Position numbers and translations under genes: made by a program. A model generated the notes under the pieces. That model worked only from the letters and a program-made list of their open reading frames with translations. It was not told where the DNA came from and searched no databases. This document shows, one piece after another, positions 48,929 through 57,847 of a stretch of 59,326 nucleotides of DNA (positions are counted from its first letter, which is position 1; each line of letters starts with the position of its first letter). This stretch comes from Gordonia otitidis NBRC 100426 (GTDB lineage Bacteria; Actinomycetota; Actinomycetes; Mycobacteriales; Mycobacteriaceae): positions 1-59,326 of the forward strand of contig NZ_BAFB01000121.1 in NCBI RefSeq assembly GCF_000248075.1, given 5' to 3'.

Positions 48929-49894
48929 GTGACCGACCGCCTGCATCTTCTCCTCGGAGACGACGATTTCCTCACCGGACGCGTGATCTCGGGCGTGACC
49001 AACGAACTGTCAGAGCATGTCGGTGCCGATATCCCGGTGACGCGAGTGCGGGCGGGTGATGTCAGCGAGCACGAATTGGCCGAGTTGCTGAGTCCGTCGT
49101 TGTTCGCCGAGGACCGCGTCGTCGTCGTCGAGTCAGCGGCCGAGGCGGGCAAGGAGCCGGCTGCGCTGATCACCCAGGCGGCACGCGAACTGCCCGAGGG
49201 CATCACGCTGATGGTGATCCACACCGGGGGCGGTCGCGCGAAGTCGATGGTCGCAGAACTGCGCAAGGCCGGTGCCGTCGAACACGATTGTGCGGCGCCG
49301 CGGTGGCCGTCGGAGCGGATGGACTTCGTCCGCAAAGAGTTTCGCGAGCTGGGTGTCAAGGTGAGTGCCGACGTCGTCGAGCAGGTCGTCGAGGGCGTCG
49401 GTGCCGAACTCAGGGAGCTCGCTGCCGCGTGTAGTCAGCTCGTTGCCGACACCGGCGGGAAGATCGATCGTGATGCGGTCCGGCTCTACTACCAGGGCCG
49501 CCCCGAGGTCACCGGCTTCGAGGTCGCCGACAAGGCGGTCACCGGCGATCGCGCCGGAGCGTTGGAGTCACTGGCTTGGGCGGTGCATCACGGGGTGCCG
49601 CGAGTTCTCCTGGCCGATGCGCTCGCCGAGGCTGTGCACGCCATCGCTCGCGTACGGGGGATCGGGTCGATGGATCAGTACGCTGCAGCGTCGGAGCTGG
49701 GTATGCCCCCATCGCGCGTGAAGAAGGTGCAATCGCAGGCGCGTGCCTGGGATTCGTCGTCGATAGCGCAGGCCGTCGTCGTGGTGGCCGGGCTCAACGG
49801 AGACGTCAAGGGGCAGGCTGCCGACGCCGACTATGCGCTGCTGCACGCAGTCGATGCTGTTGCCTCTCTGCGCCCCACCTCGCGCCGACGCTGA
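48929..49894 (+). CDS. holA: DNA polymerase III delta subunit
   Basis: Clamp-loader subunit that opens the beta clamp. 321 residues from GTG at 48929 (ATG 48920 is an alternative). DRLHLLLGDDDFLTGRVI starts the AAA-like domain; SPSLFAEDRVVVVESA, RWPSERMDFVRKEFRELG, ELAAACSQLVADTGG and the C-terminal collar (VRGIGSMDQYAAASELGMPP, DADYALLHAVDAVASL) are family-like. It lies after the competence genes as in most Mycobacteriales, and is convergent with rpsT. Confidence 0.93.
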   Translation: MTDRLHLLLGDDDFLTGRVISGVTNELSEHVGADIPVTRVRAGDVSEHELAELLSPSLFAEDRVVVVESAAEAGKEPAALITQAARELPEGITLMVIHTGGGRAKSMVAELRKAGAVEHDCAAPRWPSERMDFVRKEFRELGVKVSADVVEQVVEGVGAELRELAAACSQLVADTGGKIDRDAVRLYYQGRPEVTGFEVADKAVTGDRAGALESLAWAVHHGVPRVLLADALAEAVHAIARVRGIGSMDQYAAASELGMPPSRVKKVQSQARAWDSSSIAQAVVVVAGLNGDVKGQAADADYALLHAVDAVASLRPTSRRR

Positions 49895-49910
49895 CCCTCG
49901 CTGAGCAACG

Positions 49911-49953
49911 CAACTCACCCCGGCGACCGCGTGGAAGTCGCCGGGGTGAGTTG
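49911..49953. terminator. Terminator between holA and rpsT
   Basis: Perfect 17-bp stem CAACTCACCCCGGCGAC (49911-49927) with its complement (49937-49953) and a nine-base loop. It ends holA; rpsT on the other strand stops 110 bases away. The sequence between (49954-50065) shows no gene. Confidence 0.75.
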
Positions 49954-50065
49954 GCTAGAACGAGGAGACGGTCGGCGCTGCGACCCATCACGTGTTGCAG
50001 GTTGGACCACGGTGCGGGTGCGCGCTCGGACTCGTCGAGCTCCGGCACGTGCCGGAAGGGCTACC

Positions 50066-50326
50066 TCAGAGCTTGTTGACGGCCACAGCGATGGCCGACT
50101 TCTTGTTGGCAGCCTGGTTGGCGTGGATGACGCCCTTGCTGGCTGCCTTGTCGAGCTTGCGGCTTGCCGACTGTCCGAGCTCGGCTGCCTTGTCCTTGTC
50201 GCCGGCGTCGACAGCCTCACGGAAGCTACGGATCGCGGTGCGCAGCGAGGACTTCACCGACTGGTTGCGCTGACGGCGGATCTCGTTGGTGCGGTTCCGC
50301 TTGACCTGGGACTTGATGTTTGCCAC
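50066..50326 (-). CDS. rpsT: Ribosomal protein S20
   Basis: 86-residue small-subunit protein, helical and basic: [59 protein letters not shown], full family length. GTG start at 50326. It is the only minus-strand gene between 38 and 55 kb, as in M. tuberculosis where rpsT is also opposed to its neighbours. Confidence 0.97.
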   Translation of the reverse strand: MANIKSQVKRNRTNEIRRQRNQSVKSSLRTAIRSFREAVDAGDKDKAAELGQSASRKLDKAASKGVIHANQAANKKSAIAVAVNKL

Positions 50327-50422
50327 GCGTGTGTACCTATCGTTGTTGTTGCTGGTTGTGTTCCTGAGCAGGTCAGACGGGTGGCGGCCTTGTACCGACC
50401 GTCGACTCTGCGACAGCGGTCT

Positions 50423-50451
50423 ACTTTACCAGCCGGAAACGGGGGTCCCAA
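50423..50451 (-). promoter_or_regulatory. rpsT promoter
   Basis: On the minus strand TTGGGA (complement of 50446-50451), 17 bases, then TAAAGT (complement of 50423-50428), about 97 bases before the rpsT start. The untranslated leader between is long enough for S20 autoregulation, but no structure is evident. Confidence 0.6.
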
Positions 50452-50549
50452 ATCCGTGGCGTCCGGTGGCTGGCAACCGTGCGGGTATCGAACTCCTGTG
50501 AATCGGTGTGACGGTGCGCCGGGCTACACATGTTCGTGATGTCCGGATC

Positions 50550-50555
50550 TAGGCT
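50550..50555 (+). promoter_or_regulatory. -10 element for the sulfotransferase gene, leaderless-type start
   Basis: TAGGCT nine bases before the ATG at 50565, with no Shine-Dalgarno sequence between them. Confidence 0.45.
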
Positions 50556-50564
50556 CGACACATC

Positions 50565-51698
50565 ATGTCAGTTGTTTACGTTCATGTCGGACTACCCAAG
50601 ACGGGGACCACCCATCTCCAGGATCGGCTGTGGTGGAACCGCGACCTCGCCTTTCGCCACTCGGGTCTGCTCTACCCGGGAAACGAGATGGTCGATCACT
50701 TCCACGCCGCCACACATCTGCAGCCCGACAGATACCTCGACTGGGTCGATCCGGCGTTTGCCCACAGCTGGCCGACGATGGTCTCGCAGATGCGGGCATG
50801 GCCGGGGAAGTCGCTGGTGTCGCACGAGTTGTTCGCGACAGCGCGCGACGACCAGATCGAGTCACTGGTGAACGATCTGTCGTTCGCCGACGAGGTCCAC
50901 GTGATCGTGACCGTGCGCGACCTCGCCCGCCAACTGCCGTCGGTGTGGCAGGAGAACGTCAAGAACCAGCGCCTCGCGTCGTTCGATGACTTCGTGGCGT
51001 CGGTACGTCGGCACGCGCCGCGTCGAACGGGGTCGTGGGGCGGCGATATGGAAGAGGAACCGTTCTGGGAGTTCCAGGACTACGTCGGCATCCTCGGCCG
51101 GTGGGCGGAGTTCGTCGGACCCGAAAGGGCGCATCTGGTCACCGTGGCCAGCCCGGGGACGGGCGGGACGTCGTTGTGGGAGCGCTTCTTGTCCGTGCTC
51201 GACGTCGATCCGGCGCCGATGACCATCGACGTCCCGACCAACAACACCTCGCTGTCGGCGGCACAGGCAGAGTTCCTGCGCCGTCTGAACTCGCGCCTGC
51301 AACCCGACGACATCGAATGGGAAAGATACGAGCGCGTCGTGAAGGGACACATCATCGCGAAGGTGCTGTTCGCGCAGAAGGGGGGCACTCCGCTCGGGCT
51401 CTCGACAGAACAGCGTGGCTGGGTCGCCGACGAAGCCGAGGCCATGGTCGACGCCGTGCGGGTCGCCGGGTACCCGGTGACCGGCGATCTCGGCGATCTC
51501 GTGGTGGCCAGGACGTCCGGCGACGACTCCCGACCTCCCACCGTGGACGAGATTCTCGATGCCTCGCTAGACGCGGTTGCGGGTGTCGCGAAGACGATGC
51601 CCTATCCCGAGACGGGAGCCCGTATGCAGACGCGCGCAGCGAACGTCGTGCGCCGCGTCGGTCGCCGCGTGGTCTCGGTGCGTCGGCGCCTCGGCTAG
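50565..51698 (+). CDS. Sulfotransferase-fold protein (PAPS P-loop)
   Basis: 377 residues. The 5'-phosphosulfate loop is VYVHVGLPKTGTTHLQ at the N-terminus, and the 3'-phosphate motif is probably IVTVRDLARQLPSVWQE near 120; HAATH and SHELFAT are other conserved-looking segments. The C-terminal 60 residues are Arg-rich. Substrate unknown; actinobacterial relatives sulfate sugars or lipids. No glycosyltransferase or PAPS gene is next to it. It lies between rpsT and the ATP-grasp operon, which are adjacent in M. tuberculosis, so it is an extra gene here. Confidence 0.83.
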   Translation: MSVVYVHVGLPKTGTTHLQDRLWWNRDLAFRHSGLLYPGNEMVDHFHAATHLQPDRYLDWVDPAFAHSWPTMVSQMRAWPGKSLVSHELFATARDDQIESLVNDLSFADEVHVIVTVRDLARQLPSVWQENVKNQRLASFDDFVASVRRHAPRRTGSWGGDMEEEPFWEFQDYVGILGRWAEFVGPERAHLVTVASPGTGGTSLWERFLSVLDVDPAPMTIDVPTNNTSLSAAQAEFLRRLNSRLQPDDIEWERYERVVKGHIIAKVLFAQKGGTPLGLSTEQRGWVADEAEAMVDAVRVAGYPVTGDLGDLVVARTSGDDSRPPTVDEILDASLDAVAGVAKTMPYPETGARMQTRAANVVRRVGRRVVSVRRRLG

Positions 51699-51817
51699 CG
51701 GGGTAGTCGTCTCGCCCGTTCGTGGTAAGCCAATTGCACCGACGTCGATGAGAGATGTGCGACGCGCCTGCGCAGACGTCATGCCGAGCGGCGCGATGTG
51801 AGGCACCATGTGTGTCT

Positions 51818-53644
51818 ATGAGTCCCGCGTCAACCGGAGCGCCCGCCAAGAAGGCGGCGCGCAAGTCCGTGCCCTCGTCGTCGAAATCCGCCAACGGAGC
51901 CAAGTCGGCCAGTGGCAAGGGCGCCGAGCCGGGGCAGGCCGCCAAGGGCGGCAAGGTCAAGGTCGCGCGCGAGACACCTCCGACAGAGACAGGCATCTTC
52001 AAGGGCTATTCGAAAGGGCCGTACGGCAAGGCCTTTGACGAGATGTTCGACGCCGACGGCGAGGTGCGTCCTGCTTATCGGGGCATCTTCAAGGTCATGG
52101 CCGAGTCCGATCGCGCCGACCTCGAGGCCCGGGTCGACGCGCTCGGTCGGGCGTTCATCGACCAGGGCATCACGTTCTCGCTCTCGGGAATGGAGCGTCC
52201 GTTCCCGTTGGACGTTGTGCCGAGGGTTATCTCGGCAGCGGAGTGGAACAAACTCGAGGCGGGGATCACCCAGCGCGTGCAGGCCCTCGAACTCTTCCTC
52301 GACGATGTCTACGGCGAGCAGGAGATCCTACGCGACGGCGTCCTGCCCAAGAGGCTGGTCCACTCGTGCGAGCACTTCCACCGCCAGGCCGCAAACATCC
52401 GTCCCCCCAACGGTGTTCGCATCCACGTCGCAGGTATCGACCTGATCCGCGACGCCAACGGCGATTTCCGGGTTCTCGAGGACAACCTGCGGTCGCCGTC
52501 GGGTGTGTCGTATGTGATGGAGAATCGCCGCACCATGGCGCGGGTGTTCCCCGACCTGTTCTCCACCCACAAAGTGCGCCCCGTCGCCGACTATCCGAGC
52601 CACCTGCTGCGCGCCCTGCGGGCATCGGCCGCGTTCAACGAGGCAGATCCCAACATCGTCGTGCTCACGCCCGGTGTGGCGAACTCGGCGTACTTCGAGC
52701 ACTCGCTGCTCGCGCGCCTGATGGGCGTCGAGCTCGTCGAGGGTCGCGACCTGTTCTGTCGCGACAATGTCGTGTACATGCGCACCACGGAGGGTGAGCA
52801 GCGCGTCGACGTGATCTATCGACGTATCGACGACGACTTCCTCGACCCCGTGCAGTTCCGTCCCGATTCGATGCTCGGGGTAGCAGGTCTGCTCAATGCT
52901 GCGCGCGCGGGCAATGTCGTCATCTCGAGTGCAGTCGGTAACGGGGTGGGCGACGACAAGCTCATCTACACCTACGTGCCGGAAATCATCAACTACTACC
53001 TCGGTGAGAAGCCGATCATCGGCAACGTCGACACGCTGCGCTGCTGGCTTCCCGAGGAGTGCGAGGAAGTACTCGACCGGATCGATGAACTCGTCGTGAA
53101 ACCCGTTGAAGGGTCGGGTGGGTACGGCATCGTCTTCGGACCCGACGCCACCAAGGCCGAGTTGGACACATTGGCGCGCAAGGTCCGCAACGATCCGCGC
53201 GGATGGATCGCGCAGCCTGTCGTGCAGTTGTCGACGGTGCCCACGAAGGTCGGAGACTCGCTGCGGCCTCGTCACGTCGATCTGCGTCCGTTCGCAGTCA
53301 ATGACGGTGAGAAAGTCTGGGTGCTACCGGGCGGACTGACCCGCGTCGCCCTTCCCGAGGGCTCTCTGGTGGTGAACTCGAGTCAGGGTGGCGGTTCGAA
53401 GGACACCTGGGTCCTCGCGAGCCGCGCGACGCAGAGCGAGCGTGAACTCGGTGGTGGCAAGGTCGTCACGTCCAGTGCGGCCAAGGCAGCACGGCCCGCG
53501 GAGAGCGCGCCCGATCCCGTATTCGAACAGACGCAACAGCAACAGCAGGGCCTCGGCTCGATGGCGCAGTCCCAGAGCATGCCCGGGATGACGCAGAGTC
53601 AGGGCACGTCCACGACTCAGAATACGGGCGGTGATCACCGATGA
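51818..53644 (+). CDS. Circularly permuted ATP-grasp protein (Rv2411c-like)
   Basis: 608 residues. The first 50 are Lys/Ala/Ser-rich (AKKAARKSVPSSSKSANGAK). The core (about 55-530) is the DUF404/DUF407 circularly permuted ATP-grasp: FDEMFDADGEVRPAYRGI, FSLSGMERPFPLDVVPR, IHVAGIDLIRDANGDFRVLEDNLR, PSGVSYVMENR, VVKPVEGSGGYGIVFGP, VDLRPFAVNDGEKVWVLPGGLTRVAL. The last 45 residues are Gln/Ser/Thr-rich with five consecutive Gln. Such ligases join amines to carboxylates; the partner proteins downstream (alpha-E, transglutaminase) suggest a peptide-modifying system. The stop overlaps the next start (ATGA). Confidence 0.92.
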   Translation: MSPASTGAPAKKAARKSVPSSSKSANGAKSASGKGAEPGQAAKGGKVKVARETPPTETGIFKGYSKGPYGKAFDEMFDADGEVRPAYRGIFKVMAESDRADLEARVDALGRAFIDQGITFSLSGMERPFPLDVVPRVISAAEWNKLEAGITQRVQALELFLDDVYGEQEILRDGVLPKRLVHSCEHFHRQAANIRPPNGVRIHVAGIDLIRDANGDFRVLEDNLRSPSGVSYVMENRRTMARVFPDLFSTHKVRPVADYPSHLLRALRASAAFNEADPNIVVLTPGVANSAYFEHSLLARLMGVELVEGRDLFCRDNVVYMRTTEGEQRVDVIYRRIDDDFLDPVQFRPDSMLGVAGLLNAARAGNVVISSAVGNGVGDDKLIYTYVPEIINYYLGEKPIIGNVDTLRCWLPEECEEVLDRIDELVVKPVEGSGGYGIVFGPDATKAELDTLARKVRNDPRGWIAQPVVQLSTVPTKVGDSLRPRHVDLRPFAVNDGEKVWVLPGGLTRVALPEGSLVVNSSQGGGSKDTWVLASRATQSERELGGGKVVTSSAAKAARPAESAPDPVFEQTQQQQQGLGSMAQSQSMPGMTQSQGTSTTQNTGGDHR

Positions 53645-54624
53645 TGTTGGCCCGCAACGCCGAATCCCTCTACTGGATCGGCCGCTATGTCGAACGTGCC
53701 GACGACATGGCGCGTTTGCTCGACGTGGCGATCCACCAGCTACTCGAAGACACGTCCGCTGACGTCGACGGCGCCGTGCGCATGGTCATCCAGGTTCTCG
53801 GGCTCGAGGTCCCCGACACCGACGATCCACTCGACGTGTGGGCATTGACCGAGCACGTCGCCTATGCGAAGGGGTCGGCAGGATCGGTCGTCGACCTTAT
53901 CCGAGCGGCACGCGAAAATGCCCGTGGCGCACGAGAAGTCACGTCGAGTGAGATGTGGGAGTGTCTGAACACCACCTACAACGGCCTCGCCGAGGCGGAA
54001 CGTCGGGGCCGTCGACTCGGGCCCCATGAGTTCCTCTCGTACGTGAAGAACCGTGCGGCGATGTTCGCAGGACTAGCCGACGCGACGATGAGCCACGACG
54101 ACGGGTACCGCTACCTTCTTCTCGGCCGGTCTGTCGAGCGTGTGGACATGACCATTCGCATGCTCCTGTCACGGGCCAACGACACCGTCAATTCGCCGGC
54201 GTGGGTCAACGTCCTGGTCTCTGCGGGTGCCCACGACACCTACCTGCGAACTTACCGTGGTCTTCTCGACGCCGAGAACATCGTGCAGTTCATGTTGCTG
54301 GACAGGCTGTTTCCGCGATCGGTCTTCCACGCACTGCGTGTCGCCGAGCAGAATCTCGCCGAGATCGAGAAGCGCCCCAGTCGCGTAGGTGAGCAGGCCG
54401 AGGCGCTGTTGCTGCTGGGTCGGGCGCGCAGTTCGCTGGAATTCCTCGAACCGGGTCGGCTGCTCGAAGGGCTGCAGGAGCGGCTGCTCGACCTGCAAGA
54501 CACCTGTCGCGCGGTCAACGAGGCTGTCACCGCCCAGTATTTCCATGTGTCGCCGTATGTTTCGTGGGCCGATGCTCGCGTCAGCGATGGTGAGGACCAC
54601 GTCATCGAGGAGAGTGAACTGTGA
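53641..54624 (+). CDS. Alpha-E domain protein
   Basis: 327 residues, almost all helical, of the alpha-E (DUF403) family: MLARNAESLYWIGRYVERAD, LTEHVAYAKGSAGSV, ENARGAREVTSSEMWECLN, DGYRYLLLGRSVERVDMTIRML, LLDRLFPRSVFHAL. Always found with the ATP-grasp and transglutaminase genes (Rv2410c). Biochemical role unknown; probably a binding partner or substrate carrier. Overlaps both neighbours by four bases. Confidence 0.93.
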   Translation: MMLARNAESLYWIGRYVERADDMARLLDVAIHQLLEDTSADVDGAVRMVIQVLGLEVPDTDDPLDVWALTEHVAYAKGSAGSVVDLIRAARENARGAREVTSSEMWECLNTTYNGLAEAERRGRRLGPHEFLSYVKNRAAMFAGLADATMSHDDGYRYLLLGRSVERVDMTIRMLLSRANDTVNSPAWVNVLVSAGAHDTYLRTYRGLLDAENIVQFMLLDRLFPRSVFHALRVAEQNLAEIEKRPSRVGEQAEALLLLGRARSSLEFLEPGRLLEGLQERLLDLQDTCRAVNEAVTAQYFHVSPYVSWADARVSDGEDHVIEESEL

Positions 54625-55469
54625 GCTGGCGTCTGAGAGTCGTGCATTCGACGGGGTTCGCCTACCAGAGTCCGGTCACCTCGTCGTTCAACGAGGCTCG
54701 TCTGACCCCGCGAAGTGACACGCGGCAGAACGTGATCGTCAACCGCGTCGAGACGGTGCCCGCAACGCGTTCCTACCGGTACACCGACTACTGGGGCACC
54801 GCCGTCACCGCGTTCGACCTCCATGCCCCGCACGAGGAACTCGAGGTGTCGGGGATGTCGGTGGTCGAGACCGAGCCGGGGGAGCGTCCGTCCCCGGAGA
54901 AGGCGGCGACCTGGGAAGAACTGCAGAGCGATTACGTCGCCGACCGGTACGACGAAATGCTCTCGTTCACACCGTATGTACCCAAGAACGGGCGACTCGG
55001 TTCGACGGCGCGTCGAATAGCCAAGGGCTTGGACCCCGAGGACGCGGTGGAGGCGATCTGCAAGTTCGTGCACGAGGAGATGGAGTACGTACCCGGCACG
55101 ACCGGCGTGCACAGCACCGCGGTGGATGCGTGGAACGAGCGGAAGGGTGTCTGTCAGGACTACGCGCACGTCAGTCTCTCCATGCTCCGCAGTCTCGGCG
55201 TGCCAGCGCGATATGTTTCCGGGTATCTGCATCCCAAGCCCGACGCGAAGATCGACAAGACCGTCGAGGGACAAAGCCATGCGTGGATCGAGGTGTGGAC
55301 CGGGGGATGGTGGGGTTACGACCCGACGAACGACATGCCCATCACCGAGCAGCACGTCTCGGTCGGCGTAGGCCGCGACTACTCCGACGTCTCGCCACTC
55401 AAGGGCATCTATACCGGAGGCAAGGCCACCGACCTCGACGTCGTCGTGGAGATCACCCGACTGGCTTGA
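54621..55469 (+). CDS. Transglutaminase-like protease/ligase (Rv2409c-like)
   Basis: 282 residues. N-terminal beta domain (SWRLRVVHSTGFAYQSPV) and C-terminal transglutaminase core with Cys in ERKGVCQDYAHVSL, His in GQSHAWIEVWTG and Asp in YDPTNDMPI, so the triad is intact. Family members act as proteases, amidases or cross-linkers. GTG start in the alpha-E stop; last gene of the trio. Only 22 bases separate it from the convergent DUF222 gene. Confidence 0.93.
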   Translation: MSWRLRVVHSTGFAYQSPVTSSFNEARLTPRSDTRQNVIVNRVETVPATRSYRYTDYWGTAVTAFDLHAPHEELEVSGMSVVETEPGERPSPEKAATWEELQSDYVADRYDEMLSFTPYVPKNGRLGSTARRIAKGLDPEDAVEAICKFVHEEMEYVPGTTGVHSTAVDAWNERKGVCQDYAHVSLSMLRSLGVPARYVSGYLHPKPDAKIDKTVEGQSHAWIEVWTGGWWGYDPTNDMPITEQHVSVGVGRDYSDVSPLKGIYTGGKATDLDVVVEITRLA

Positions 55470-55491
55470 GCCGCACGAGGCTGTGCCGTCG

Positions 55492-57483
55492 CTAGAACGG
55501 TGGTGGTCCTGCGACGTCGACGTAGGGTTTGTCGGCGTTGCGGGTGAGTCTGTGTTGTCGGTTGCGGTGTCGTTCGGTGCGGCGGCGGGCGTGTTTGTTC
55601 GCCGCGCGTGTTCGGTGGCGTGGGTTGGTCTCGGGTGGCTTCATTCGACGCGGTGGTGGGTCGCCGGTGGCTGGTGGGGTGAACCGGAGTCGGCGTAGAC
55701 CGGGGAAGGTGTCTTCGAAGGTTTCGGCGTCGCCGGGGATGACGAAGCCTTCCGGGGTGATGTATTCGGTGACCAGCCGGCCGGTGGCCGGGTCCCGGTA
55801 CTGGTCATCCACCCAGTCGCCGAAAGTCTTCTGGATGTGCCCGTATCGGCATTTGGTATTGAGATTCTCGTAGCTGGTGGGTCCACCAGCCTCGGGGTTG
55901 TGGTGGTCGTATTCGGTGACGTGATCGTTGTCGGCGGTCCATGCCGAATGGGCGCAGCCGGGGTCGGCGCAGTAGCCGTCGCGACAGCGCACCGCCTCAT
56001 CCAAGGCAGTCGACGGGCGGTAGGGGTCGGTGCCGTGTGCGGGCAGGGTGTAGGTGCCGTCGGCGTTTTCGGGGGTGTTTGTCGGCACGACCCGGTGGGT
56101 CACCGCGTCCGGGCGGGCAGCGATGTCACGGACGTGTTCGGCGGAGATGATGCCGTAGCCGTCCATGAATCCGACCGGCACCGACTCTGATGACTGGGTG
56201 GTCCGGTGACCGTCTTTGCGCGCATAACGCAGCCCGGGCAGGCCACCGGCGGCATCGCCGGGCGCGTCACCGTCGGACACACCATCGTCGTCGCTGCCAT
56301 GAGCGACGCCACCAGACGACGAATCCGCCTCGCTGTCAACCGCATCCGCTGCTCCGCCTGCGGTTCCCGCGGTGCCGTCGACGCGATCTGCGATGCCGTC
56401 AGCGGTTCCCGCGATGCCGTCGGCGAAAGCGGCGATGCCCTCGACGCGATTCCCGATGCCGTCAGCGGAAGCGGCGGTGCTGTCGGCGCGATTCTGGGTG
56501 CCGTCGGCGGGTTCGGGTGGGGTGAGGGTGGCTTCGTTGCACACCACGTGGATGACGAACCGCGGATCGGCAGGCGGTACGGTGCCCGGTTCGGGGATCT
56601 GGGCGGTGCAGTCGTCACTGCCGCAACCGCATTCGAACCGTGAACCAGAGAGCAGCGCGAACATCGCATCCGAGGCGCGTTGCTGACGCGTCCGCCCATC
56701 ACCGCCGCACACCGCCTCGGCCAAACGCCGTACCGCCGCGACCGCTACCCGCACGTTCTCCGCCGACATCACGGCGGTGATCTCCCCGACCCCGTCACCA
56801 CAGTTGTCGGTGAACACACCCCGCTTGTCCAGAGCACGTTCACGACGTTCACGCACCGCATCCGGATCCTGGCGGAACACGATCCTATCCACCATGTCCC
56901 GCAATCGTGGACGCTTCCACGACCCTCGCCGGGTCCGTAGCGTGGTCGCGATCTGTTCGTCGACAGCGGCCACCACCTCGGGCGGGGTGCCCGGCGCACG
57001 CACCAGGTCGGTACGTGAGATGACCAGTCGCGCTTGCTCGACCGACACGATCCCCTCCCGCAGACAGCCGAACACCTGCGGCAGATCATCCCGCAGCACG
57101 ATCGCCTCATCGATCATGCGTTCTGCCTGCGGACGTGACACCGCGAAGATCCCTGAGATGCGTGCTGCAGCATCCGAAAAGCCGTCGACGATCAGGCCGT
57201 CAGTCTCGGCACGCGCAGCGACCAGCCGGTCATAGAGCACGCCGATCGACTGATACCGCGCCCACGCCACAAACGCCTCACCACACCGCAATCGGGTCAA
57301 ACCCTCCAGGACGGCAACCGTGTCCGAACCCTCGGGAGCGGCGGGATCGACACCACCGAGCAATCCAAGCGGCACGCCCGTTGCCCAGTCCGACTGAACA
57401 GCGTCGGGCGTCGAATCGAATCCTTCCGAATCATCACCTCCCGCAGCCGAATCGGCTCCTGGGCCAACTGACTCGATCGACAT
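55492..57483 (-). CDS. DUF222 / 13E12-type HNH endonuclease-domain protein
   Basis: 663 residues. The N-terminal DUF222 domain (about 55-330) includes GFSDAAARISGIFAVSRPQAERM and HGDG-like AVCGGDGRTRQQRASDAMFALL. A low-complexity linker (about 325-420) contains seven heptapeptide repeats. The C-terminal HNH domain has CRDGYCADPGCAHS, DNDHVTEYDHHNPEAGG and NTKCRYGH. These occur as many copies in Gordonia and mycobacteria (REP13E12 in M. tuberculosis) and act as small mobile or DNA-damage-linked genes. ATG at 57483 with AAGGGGGTG before it. Flanking direct repeats or a transposase were not seen. Confidence 0.9.
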   Translation of the reverse strand: MSIESVGPGADSAAGGDDSEGFDSTPDAVQSDWATGVPLGLLGGVDPAAPEGSDTVAVLEGLTRLRCGEAFVAWARYQSIGVLYDRLVAARAETDGLIVDGFSDAAARISGIFAVSRPQAERMIDEAIVLRDDLPQVFGCLREGIVSVEQARLVISRTDLVRAPGTPPEVVAAVDEQIATTLRTRRGSWKRPRLRDMVDRIVFRQDPDAVRERRERALDKRGVFTDNCGDGVGEITAVMSAENVRVAVAAVRRLAEAVCGGDGRTRQQRASDAMFALLSGSRFECGCGSDDCTAQIPEPGTVPPADPRFVIHVVCNEATLTPPEPADGTQNRADSTAASADGIGNRVEGIAAFADGIAGTADGIADRVDGTAGTAGGAADAVDSEADSSSGGVAHGSDDDGVSDGDAPGDAAGGLPGLRYARKDGHRTTQSSESVPVGFMDGYGIISAEHVRDIAARPDAVTHRVVPTNTPENADGTYTLPAHGTDPYRPSTALDEAVRCRDGYCADPGCAHSAWTADNDHVTEYDHHNPEAGGPTSYENLNTKCRYGHIQKTFGDWVDDQYRDPATGRLVTEYITPEGFVIPGDAETFEDTFPGLRRLRFTPPATGDPPPRRMKPPETNPRHRTRAANKHARRRTERHRNRQHRLTRNADKPYVDVAGPPPF
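56362..56508 (-). repeat. Seven 21-bp tandem repeats in the DUF222-HNH gene
   Basis: Seven consecutive 21-base units, each with a core close to GATGCCGTC-AGC on the plus strand, run without interruption for 147 bases. Read on the coding strand each unit gives a heptapeptide of consensus [A/V][D/E][G/S][I/T]-x-x-x, for example ADGIGNR and ADGIAGT. Units are diverged, so the array is not very recent. Confidence 0.85.
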
Positions 57484-57508
57484 CCCACACCCCCTTGCCC
57501 TCGCCGGA

Positions 57509-57524
57509 TCGAACGTTTGTACCC
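57509..57524. promoter_or_regulatory. Possible degenerate LexA (SOS) box before the DUF222-HNH gene
   Basis: TCGAACGTTTGTACCC has one perfect half (TCGAAC) of the mycobacterial LexA site TCGAAC-N4-GTTCGA, and the other half matches at three of six bases. It is 26 bases upstream of the start codon. Several 13E12 genes in M. tuberculosis have LexA boxes, so the position is suggestive. Confidence 0.3.
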
Positions 57525-57613
57525 ATAGTACGACCTGCCACCGACAAGAAATCCGAAGAATTCCGGCCGTTCAGTTGTCGACGTCGATCGCCGAGCAATC
57601 GCCGAAGGCCGAG

Positions 57614-57847
57614 TTATCGGCTACGGTACTGCTGCTCCATTGCCTCGAGGGTGTGCCGATCGCTGGCAGTGACGTCTCCACGAAATTGGCCGATGGGCGT
57701 CGCCATGATCGACTCTGCGCCGAACTCGGCCGCGCGGTCGACCCAAGGCGTGTCGGCGATCAGCTGGATCGGCGACTCATCGCCAGCCGTACTCGCGTCG
57801 GAGGCGATCGGCAACGGCGTTGAAGCGCTCCTCGTCGAGGATCGCAC
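57614..57847 (-). CDS. Small hypothetical ORF overlapping the PemK gene end
   Basis: 77 codons from GTG at 57847, out of frame with the last 71 bases of the PemK-like gene. The part beyond that gene reads IQLIADTPWVDRAAEFGAES and ends LEAMEQQYRSR. I recognise no family. Its first third is shadow sequence of the toxin gene; a start within MATPIGQF (about 57706) would give 30 residues. It could be a small partner, a remnant of a longer gene, or not coding. Confidence 0.3.
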   Translation of the reverse strand: MRSSTRSASTPLPIASDASTAGDESPIQLIADTPWVDRAAEFGAESIMATPIGQFRGDVTASDRHTLEAMEQQYRSR

